A DNA stretch of 64,000 nt from Turbatrix aceti (Eukaryota; Nematoda; Chromadorea; Rhabditida; Panagrolaimidae), in the NCBI GenBank assembly GCA_963969345.1, contig OZ017767.1:6600739-6664738 (forward strand), given 5' to 3'. Shown piece by piece: positions 56,879-64,000 of this stretch (within the stretch, counting starts at the first letter, position 1; the number at the start of each line of letters is the position of its first letter). Under the pieces are notes generated by a model. That model did not search any database. It was not told the DNA's origin and saw only the letters and a list, made by a program, of their open reading frames with translations. A program made the translations under genes and the position numbers.

Positions 56879-57863
56879 ATGCGTTGGGATATCGCTTTTA
56901 TAATCAGCGTGTTGGCCGTGCTAGAGTCTGGAGCTCACCAGGCAGCTTCTTTTCCCGGGGCTGACGCCAACAAGCCGCCTGAGGCTCACCATCAGGGTGA
57001 GATCGTTTTTTGACTGAATTATACATTTGACGACGGTCGCGCTTTTAGCACATGCTCAGCAAGCACAACAACAGTACCAGCAACACCAACAACCGCCTCC
57101 TGCTAACGCCAACACTCAGACGTTTGGTGGTGAAGCCGTGAAGGATACTGAGTAGGTTTTTACTTGTTAAATTTGTAAAAAAATAGAACGAAAGTGAAAA
57201 ATGGCTACTGGAAGCTTCAAAAATATAAAACTGGGGTTTTTATTCAGTTTGAAAGCTTGGAAACCCGCCTAATTTGATCGTAAAAGCAGTTGTTACTGTT
57301 ACGATTAATTTTACTGTACATGAGGGTCAATTGTGTTACTTTTGCACTTTGTACACACTTCTTTTTGTTACTTTTGCTATTTTTATTACAAATTGCGATC
57401 GTAAAAGCAGTTGTTACTGTTACGATCAATTTTACTGTAGATATAGGCAGATTTTGTTACTTTTGAACGTTGAACACATTTTTTTTTCCTTTTTTTGTTG
57501 TTTTTACCCCAAATTTTTGTTTCTAGGCACATCAAAGAGCATCTCGAAGGCAAAGTGGACCCCACAGCCAACATGTCACCCGAGCAGTTGCAATTCCATT
57601 ACTTCAACATGCACGACCTGGACAAGAACGGTCGCCTTGACGGGATCGAACTCATCAAGGCAATCACTCACTTCCATCAGGAAAATCCCGGTCCAGAACA
57701 CAGTCGCGACGCTCCACCCCCACTGCCTACCGAAATGGAACTCGAACAGATGGTCGACTCTATCCTCCGCGAAGACGACTACAACTCAGACGGCGAAATT
57801 GATTACGGCGAATTTCTGAGGGCTCAGAAGCAGCGTGAGGCTCAGGCTAATCAGAGGCACTAA
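56879..57863 (+). CDS. MCFD2: MCFD2-type EF-hand cargo-receptor subunit
   Basis: Exons 56879-56996, 57049-57151 and 57527-57863 give 185 residues. MCFD2 is a soluble calcium-binding partner of the lectin LMAN1/ERGIC-53 and helps export glycoproteins from the ER. A signal peptide (FIISVLAVLESG) is followed by a Gln/His/Pro-rich linker. The MCFD2 lead-in is HIKEHLEGKVDPTANMSPEQ then LQFHYFNMHD. Two EF-hand loops follow: DLDKNGRLDGIE (about 110-121) and DYNSDGEIDYGE (about 162-173), each with canonical ligands at positions 1, 3, 5, 9 and 12. Compared with vertebrate MCFD2 the poly-Gln linker is longer. Intron 2 (375 nt) holds a 121-bp tandem direct repeat. Divergent from STX5. Confidence 0.93.
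57276..57490. repeat. Tandem duplication (about 121-bp unit) in MCFD2 intron 2
   Basis: Two units start GATCGTAAAAGCAGTTGTTA at 57276 and 57397, followed by CTGTTACGAT(T/C)AATTTTACTGTA. Each unit carries ATCGTAA / TTACGAT inverted ends around AAGCAGTTGTTACTG. Confidence 0.8.
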
Positions 57864-58493
57864 CGAGTGTAGTACGCTTTTTTTTTTGTCTTCGTCGTCA
57901 TCGGCGCTTATGACTGCCCATCACCATCGTTGAATCACACCGTCACCTTCCTTTCATATTGCATTTTTTGGGCCTCGCTCGGAGATACTGTAACTCGGAG
58001 AGGAGACGTCGAATCGGGTTTGGATGATGGTATTTGTTACTTTTTTTTGTCAATGATTATTTTGAACGGAAATTTTGTATTTTTGCAATGAAATTAATTT
58101 ATTGTGCATAAAAATAGAAAAACAGAAAGAAAAGTTGTGTTTTGTTGAGTTTTGATGCATTGGACACTGTCGACTTGTTGAGCGGATTCGTCACCCCCGC
58201 CGACGTCGACGCCGATGACGGTCTGGCTTTGATGATATCCGAGGTTTCAAAAATAGCTTCAACTTGTTTGCGAGCCGCGGAAAACCCACGACGGGGTTCT
58301 AATCGTGTCACTTGTCACTTTGATGCCCGGGCGGGCACAGAATTGCATAACTGCTCTGTTTCCGCCCGAAAAAAAACACCAAAGTCGTGAGTTTAATTCC
58401 CAGGAGCTCGGAACATGCATGTATGCCCTTCGACGTCTGACACGTCGTTCGCGACCCCCGAAAAGTTGCATTGTTTTTTTCTTGTGACAAACA
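57864..58493. other. Intergenic after MCFD2
   Basis: MCFD2 3' UTR and spacer. A minus-strand frame (58099-58311) has a plausible composition but no upstream exon or acceptor could be joined to it, so it is not called. No plus-strand exon is supported before 58494. Confidence 0.45.
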
Positions 58494-59478
58494 ATGCCGG
58501 GTGCTTTTATCGAAGCTAATAACAACAAAAACGAAAATTGCGACGCTAAGCCGGTGTTGAGTGTACCGGATCACGTGAAACGCTATCATAGACGACCTGC
58601 CAGGGGCGAGAATGACATTGACCTATGCCATTTGGTGGCTTTTGCCGTTGAATCGGAGCTAACGGTCAAGCAGAAGTCTCCTCACGATGTTGTTATTCAT
58701 TTTGAAAAGGTTTGGAACATTTTTTGAATTTTGTCGAAATACAAAATATTTTTTTTTGAATTTTTAGAGAGGCTGTCTGTGCGGCACTTTTACGCTCACT
58801 CTCGCAATCCGGCTTCTGTCTTGCCTGGAAATCACCGTGACTTTACTGGAGCTGATACAGGCACCGTTTTTGTTGAATCTGATGACTACGACTCACTCGG
58901 ATTCAGTCGCAGCTGACAGAACGACCTCTTTTTCGACTCCTGCGGTGTGTCTGTTCGTCTGCAAGCTGATTTGTACGTTTCCCCATTTTTGGAATTGACA
59001 AAACCTTTTCTGAACTTCAGCTCTAATAACCTGCCTGATCACGGTCTTCCTGCTCCTCTACGCTTCCCTAAAATCCCGATCCCGCCTGATTCTCGCCCAC
59101 GTCGCCTGGCAGACGGTCACCATCTTAGTCAATGTCTTCGTCTGCCTCGGAGTCATCCTGGCAGCTTTAGTCGGTACCGTTAACTGGCCAGATACGGTGG
59201 TATTTGTCACGCTGCTCGGAATCTCAGCTGGACTCGAAACCTGGTGTCTGTCGGTGACACTTGCTTTCTGCCGTCAGACGAGGGTCAATGAAGGCATTAA
59301 TGAGCGACTGAGACGGCCTTCGCAGACGGCACTTCGAGAAGTCTTCGCAAACGGATCTCTGAAGTTTAGCAGGAGAGCTTCGGCTTTGCTGCAACAGCCT
59401 CGAAGGCACTCTTCCGTGTTGCCGGAATTCATCGACGTCTCCCGGGACAAACCATCGCTTTCGCTCTGTGCTTATTGA
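58494..59478 (+). CDS. Four-helix membrane protein, unknown family
   Basis: Exons 58494-58709, 58768-58972 and 59021-59478 give 292 residues. A hydrophilic N-terminus (about 1-72) precedes four hydrophobic segments: CLCGTFTLTLAIRLLSC, a second around CLFVCKLISLITCLITVFLL, a third TVTILVNVFVCLGVILAALV and a fourth VVFVTLLGISAGL...CLSVTLAF. A basic Ser/Arg-rich cytosolic tail ends DVSRDKPSLSLCAY. The topology (four spans, both ends cytosolic) recalls tetraspan or MARVEL/LAPTM-like nematode proteins, but no diagnostic motif (such as CCG) is present and I do not recognise it. Both introns are short and the joins preserve frame. Confidence 0.7.
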
Positions 59479-60354
59479 TGACTGGGATGCCGTGGAGGCA
59501 TCAACTGGGTTTTTTGCAGCATGCATATTCTTCGAACGGTACGTTTTAGACGCTGACAACACGAAACAGGGCGTCAAATTCTTTCTTTTTTTTATGATTT
59601 GACAATTTTTTCAAAAAAAAAATGCGGAATTTTTTTTGGGCATCAGAATTTTGCTATATTATCAGGCATGTTAGCCTGACTTGCGCATACCGACTGCCGC
59701 TATGGGTGCCGCTCTCCTCATTTTGGAAAAGTTCTCCCTTATGTACCCAGCGCGGCCTGGCAGAAAATAGTGAAAAAGTGTAAAAATCAAGTTTGGGCAA
59801 AAAAGGTGCGCCAGCGTCAACCTTTTGTATACTACTTTGGGCCCTGTTGAACAGCATCATTTTTTCACAGGTCTGTGTCGACAAATTGAAAGCATCCTGG
59901 CGTGTTTACTACTTCGAAGAGCCCCTGTGGCGATCAAACAATTCATGTGATCGATCAAACGACGCACAAAGCAAGCAAGCATTCTATTTTTGAAAAGGGT
60001 TAAAAAAACATGTTCCGGAGTGACCTTTGAAGCGGGATGAACGCTCTCAGCCCACTAATTGACCCCTGCAAGCCGAAGAGGGTTCAGGGAGCGTTGTCCC
60101 CGCTACGACCGACGCCCGCGCGTCTTCGAGAGCAAGCAGAGCCCCCCCTATCTCGCAACCCAACCGAGGATCGTTTCGTTAGTTTTTGTTGCAATCAAAG
60201 CTTTTCTTCGAGTCATTTTTAATCTCGAACCCCTCTCTTCCCAGGAGGTCACCACTCTTGGAAAGGGTCCTCTTCCAATTACTTATTCTTATTGACACAC
60301 TCTCGGCCAGCCCTCCTTCGTGTGACGTCGTCGTCGTCGCCTTCCAACTCGCCC
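59479..60354. other. Intergenic, no gene seen
   Basis: Mixed AT-rich sequence with short frames on both strands. The final 60 bp include a run of CGTCGTCGTCG just before the next start codon, and the frame of the next gene is open upstream from 60292. Nothing else is supported. Confidence 0.5.
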
Positions 60355-61423
60355 ATGATCATCTGTCCTGGCACAGTCCTCACTTGTTTGAGCATCGTTA
60401 TTGCCACGTCACAGGCCTTCCTCATCGGCGGGTGCATCGGGCCGCGCAAGGCCTTCGAGCGCTACCTCAATCGCCATCAGAAGGCCGAACTTGCCCAGGT
60501 CATCGAGCATCAGTTTGATGGACATAATAAGGATTTGGTGAGTTTTCGGCGTTTGCGTTTGGGTTTGGGTTTTTTGAAAGGGTTTGATGTGGTCTCATTT
60601 TGTCACTGTGGTTGGGGACAAACCCGATTTTGTGAGACTTGTGCTTCATTGGTTTTTTTTGTTTAAATAAAAAACTTCTGTTGCACGTTTTTACACTGAA
60701 AAAACCGTTAAAATAACGTTTTTGTCAGTTTAACTAACGTTCCACGGATGTCAGGAAAACAGACGATTTTGTCAGAAAAACAGACAATTTTTTCAGAAAA
60801 ACAGACGATTTTGTCAGAAAAACTGACAAAACGTCCGTTTTTCTGACAAATTGTCAGTTTTTCAGAAGAAATATTTTATCTCAGTGAACAGTTTTTTTTA
60901 TCAATTTTTTTCAATTTTTTTTATTTTGTGATGTTTTCTGATATTGATTGCGTTTTTGAAGGTAATGCAATCAGTGATCAGATTCCTCAAAGAACGACTG
61001 ACAGTCATGCAGTGGGAAACGATCCAACCCGAGATCGAAGGATATCAGCATAGGAACGTGCCCTGCTCGCCCTACAGTCAACTTCTTCCACCGCGCTACT
61101 TCAAACCTCTCCTGGTAAGCTAGGTTGAGAACAAATTTATCCCTGCCCAGATCAATCAAATTTATTCGTTGCCTCTGTGATCTTTTTAGCAAGCCGTACG
61201 CAGAGCCGTGCGAATGGGAGCCGATCGAAGCAAAATCAAATACCTTGTCGAAGACTACCTCGATCGCGTGCTTTTCACCGAGGATTTCTCACGTGAGTAC
61301 ATCCATATCCCAGTCGCCAACCAGAAGCCTCTTTTTCCCATCGTCGACCTCTGGAGGGTGTTACAGCCCACGCACACACACTTTTACGCATCAGACGACG
61401 AAACTGTATACGCAAAAAGATGA
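60355..61423 (+). CDS. Small secreted protein, unknown family
   Basis: Exons 60355-60537, 60962-61114 and 61190-61423 give 189 residues. A signal-peptide-like start (MIICPGTVLTCLSIVIATSQ) precedes an alpha-helical, charged stretch (GPRKAFERYLNRHQKAELAQ and FLKERLTVMQWETIQPEIEG) and a Pro/aromatic-rich part (PCSPYSQLLPPRYFKPLL). The end is VYAKR, followed 13 nt later by AATAAA. Few cysteines remain after the signal. Family unknown. Intron 1 (424 nt) carries a CAGAAAAACAGAC tandem/inverted repeat and ends in an unusual TTTTTGAAG acceptor. Convergent with the next gene, with only about 50 bp between stop codons. Confidence 0.65.
60738..60868. repeat. Tandem plus inverted CAGAAAAACAGAC repeats in intron
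   Basis: GTCAG.AAAACAGACGATTTT units repeat about four times (60750-60832), then run in inverted form (ACGTCCGTTTTTCTGACAAA..GTCAGTTTTTCAG, to 60865). Self-complementary hairpin; non-coding. Confidence 0.75.
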
Positions 61424-61472
61424 CAGACGTAAAAAAAATAAATACGGTCACGTTTACGATCACAGTTTTCGT

Positions 61473-62150
61473 TCAGGGAGCCTCGACGAGGTCGTCGAGA
61501 GTGCGCAGCTTCTTGGGTACCTCGATGAAGTCGTAGTAGCCGAGCTGGGAGAGCTCGAGCTTCTGCGGAGGGTCCAGCTTGCTCGCGCGTTTTCCGCGGA
61601 ACTGTGCAAAGCTCGAAACGCCCATGCCCATGGGTATGGGCTGCGTCTGCTGCCAGCGTTGGAAGTTTTCATTGGCTTCGGTAAAAGCGGCGTATTTTTC
61701 AGGAGGAAGAACTTGTTGCACGTATTTGTCAACGAAGCCGGAGACTTCGGATTCTGGGGCTCCGGCATGGCGTGCGGTGGATATGAGTTCTTTTACTGTT
61801 TCCTGGAACCGTAAAAATTGTTTATGTACGTACGCTCAGGTGAAAAAATAGTAAAACCTGTTGTTCCATGTCCAAAAGCTGAAAAGCAGGTGAGTAGGTG
61901 CCACAGCCATATGGCCCGCAGGGGAACTGAGTAGCTCCGACGCCGAGGATTGAAGCCAGGGAGAGAGGCTTCTGGTTGTTACAATTTATCGTGCACTGCA
62001 AAAAAATTACAAGTAAAAAAATTAAAAAAATACAAAACCTACTGGCTGATAAATGGCGCCCTGCCCGATGGGGACCTGGAAGTAGATCTGCCCCAAACAG
62101 GTGCTGGAAGACAGGTAAAAAGCAACGATAGCAGCCAGGAGACGCCGCAT
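61473..62150 (-). CDS. Small secreted protein with Cys-rich N-terminus, unknown family
   Basis: Minus-strand exons 62150-62043, 61995-61858 and 61802-61473 give 191 residues. A signal peptide (MRRLLAAIVAFYLSSSTCLG) precedes a hydrophobic IYFQVPIGQGAIYQP segment. Four cysteines follow (CTINCNN, PCGPYGCGTY). A helical C-terminal part (KELISTARHAGAPESEV, FVDKYVQQVLPPEKYAAF) ends with LGYYDFIEVPKKL. All exons are phase 0. The protein is probably extracellular; no family recognised. It converges on the plus-strand secreted gene. Confidence 0.7.
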
Positions 62151-62826
62151 TTCAGTTGTAAGAGACGAAAAGAGACAAGACAAGACCAAAATTGCGTTTT
62201 GAAGTATGTACGCGCGGGGTTAGAAAAAACAAAGCCCGAGGGCAGGTATGTATTGTACTTCGATGCTTACTTGGACGGGCGTAGCTCATCGATCAAAAAA
62301 GGAGAAAAAAAGGTGAAGACGAAGGTCGACCTGCGCAGGTGAGGTCGTCGGGGAGATTAGGTGACCACGGCTACGGCTACGGCTACGACCACGGCTACGG
62401 ACAAGAAGGTAAAGCAATCCATCGCTCGGTTGTATGCATCTGACTTATTTTAGCCTCACCGGTACGGTCAAGGTGATGGGGATAAGCTAATCCATACAAG
62501 GAAGTATAGTAAATACATAAATATACTCGGATTTGTGATTCATTGTGATTATTTATTTATTCGTTGCATTTCACTTCTGACAAAACTCGTTGTCGATCCC
62601 TCAAACTTTGAATAAAAAAAGTAGAGTAACGTAAAACCTCAAAAAAACGTGTCATCACCCCTCGGCTAGCCCCTGATTTACGACTTGTTTTTGTCTGCAA
62701 AACATTCCATGACATAACATTTCAAGTGTAAAATTTATTTATTTATAACATAGAAAAAACAACCCGTGACACACCTCACAAAAATTTGATAAAAGCATAC
62801 ATCAAAAAATTTTTTTTTTAAATTCT
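62151..62826. other. Spacer before TXNDC15
   Basis: Contains the possible GY-rich exon noted below and AATAAATA-type signals around 62515 and 62610. No other exon is supported. Confidence 0.45.
62362..62473 (+). other. Possible Gly-Tyr-rich coding fragment
   Basis: An ACGGCT-type repeat (62366-62402) reads DHGYGYGYDHGYGQE in one frame, ends at a GTAAAG donor (62409) and can join a TTTTAG acceptor (62453) to reach a stop soon after. Secreted GY-rich peptides are common in nematodes, but no start exon or signal peptide was found here, so this may be simple repeat sequence. Confidence 0.2.
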
Positions 62827-64000
62827 TCAGCCAAAACACGGAATCGTAAAATCCTTCCATGGAACGTCGCGGATTCTGTAAGCTTCGAGGAAGTAGATCA
62901 GACAAGCACAGATCACGATTACGGAAAAAACGAAAAGCCAGTCGAACTTGGGATTATGTTCGTCGTAAGTGAACGTTTGGCGCCACGAATTGTTCGGAGA
63001 GATGCCGATGACTTCCTGTCTCGGATCAAAGCCCAGATTAATCTTTCGGTCGTCATCGTAGAACAAAACAGCGGGTTTGAGGTCGGATTTTGCCTTGATG
63101 AGATCCACGATGTTGGAAAAAGCGCGCGGATGGGATGTGATTTTGTGATACGGGTAGCCCGAGTTCCAGAGAACGATGACAGGTGTTGCTGCGACGCCGT
63201 ATTGGCTGATGAGACTGGAAAAAGAAAATTCAAAAAATTGAAAAAAGGGTTTTCTAATTTTCGTTTTTTTATGTTTTTTTTCGAAAACCGTTTTAAAAAA
63301 AAATGAGCAATTTTTTTTTTTTCATTTTCGTTCACTTGAAAAAAAAAACAAATATCTAAGAAACCCCAGTTTTTATACTTTTTTTATTCAATTCATTTTT
63401 TTCAAAAAAACAAAAATCACGGTTTTTTTAAAAACGGGAAGAAAAAATATAAAAATTAGGTTCTTAGAATTATTTTTTCCCTTTTTTAAGAAAACCGTGA
63501 TTTTTAGTTTTTTTAAATGAATTGAGTAAAAAAAGTAAAAAAAACTGGGGTTTCTTATTTGCTTTTTTTTCAAGTAAACAAAAATGAAAAAAAAACAAAT
63601 TACTGAAAATTCTTTGTGTTTGAAAACCAAAAGTGGTATAAAAAAACCCACGCTTCAGTAGAAGCGTCCTTGACAGACATATCCACAGCAACGACCAAAA
63701 GCCGAGGAAAAATAGAAGCGAGCTCGGCGTAGCGCTCCGCGAGCATCGCGCTGAAGACGCAGTGCTTCGAGTAGAAGAACGACAGCATGCAGAAAGGCCT
63801 GCCACAAGAATCCCGCAGCTGGACGGCTTGTAGGAACATTTCCGGCGTCAGGTCGTGCATTGATCGATTCGAGAACACATCGCCTGAAAAAAGAAAACTC
63901 GAGCATGTCATCTGACGACATAAATAGATAACTAACTGGCTTCGCAGACAAGCGGAAATTTGCCATCGACGACCAGGACAGTCGGAGTGTAGCAGCAAGA
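62827..64000 (-). CDS. TXNDC15: TXNDC15-like thioredoxin-domain membrane protein (5' end cut off)
   Basis: Minus-strand exons 64000-63937 (partial), 63883-63652 and 63214-62827; the N-terminus lies beyond the window. TXNDC15 is a single-pass ER/ciliary-associated protein needed for ciliogenesis in vertebrates. The thioredoxin fold is seen as FCMLSFFYSKHCVFSAMLAE...LVVAVDM, then ISQYGVAATPVIVLWNSG with the cis-Pro. The usual CxxC is reduced to a single Cys (SKHCVF), as in vertebrate TXNDC15 (PWCRF), so it is not a classical oxidoreductase. The C-terminal helix PKFDWLFVFSVIVICACLIY matches the family's DWLLVFS anchor. The 437-nt last intron contains a palindrome. Confidence 0.85.
63323..63586. 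repeat. Foldback palindrome in TXNDC15 intron
   Basis: CATTTTCGTTCACTTGAAAA..TAAGAAACCCCAGTTTTT..TTCAATTCATTT..ATCACGGTTTTTTT on the left is mirrored by AAAACCGTGATTTTTAG..AAATGAATTGA..AAACTGGGGTTTCTTA..TTCAAGTAAACAAAAATG. Arms of about 110 bp with a centre of about 45 bp. Confidence 0.85.

Noticed and set aside
58099..58311. Minus-strand frame with plausible soluble protein composition
   Set aside because: No start exon or splice acceptor found, and the upstream region is occupied by the opposite-strand gene.
1..64000. CRISPR arrays, prokaryotic operons, rRNA genes or full tRNA genes
   Set aside because: None seen; gene structure is eukaryotic throughout and repeats are transposon-like or microsatellite.

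Overview
Eukaryotic, multi-intron, protein-coding DNA that most likely comes from a nematode. Nearly every intron is GT-AG and ends in an extended T-rich acceptor of the TTTTCAG type. Many introns are only about 45-60 nt. Several genes have such an acceptor 0-25 nt before the start codon, as expected for spliced-leader trans-splicing. A full-length ROS1/ROL-3 receptor kinase and a sterol-reductase-like protein are present. The species cannot be named from the sequence. All exon joins below were built by eye from reading frame, splice sites and family similarity; no search was run.

Left part (1-14 kb): dyskerin (H/ACA RNP pseudouridine synthase), a novel cysteine-rich secreted protein, and a tandem pair of Lifeguard/TMBIM membrane proteins. 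Each Lifeguard copy appears to end in a 3' micro-exon whose splice donor overlaps an apparent stop codon. 14-30 kb: a ROS1/sevenless-type receptor tyrosine kinase of about 2,400 residues, the ribonucleotide reductase small subunit with a cluster of E2F-type sites, a divergent DHCR7/ERG24-type sterol reductase, a PPxY-bearing single-pass membrane protein on the minus strand, ribosomal protein uL2/RPL8 and a 98-residue membrane protein.

30-46 kb is gene-poor and repeat-rich: RAB1, a Golgi nucleotide-sugar transporter (SLC35A type), a Thr/Pro-rich secreted protein and three non-autonomous hAT-like elements with 8-bp target duplications. 46-64 kb is gene-dense: an MFS transporter, THOC7, the ERAD ubiquitin ligase HRD1/synoviolin, syntaxin-5, an MCFD2-type EF-hand cargo-receptor subunit, a four-helix membrane protein, two small secreted proteins of unknown family, and the 3' part of TXNDC15 running off the right edge.

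Many genes serve the ER/Golgi: RAB1, STX5 and MCFD2 (ER-Golgi traffic), HRD1 (ERAD), SLC35A (Golgi sugar donors) and TXNDC15 (ER-type thioredoxin fold). STX5 and MCFD2 are head to head across about 490 bp. The other strong theme is intronic foreign DNA: a dispersed GTTCGTTCG-bearing family sits in introns of five genes, and four large foldback palindromes lie in the introns of MFS, HRD1, ROS1 and TXNDC15.
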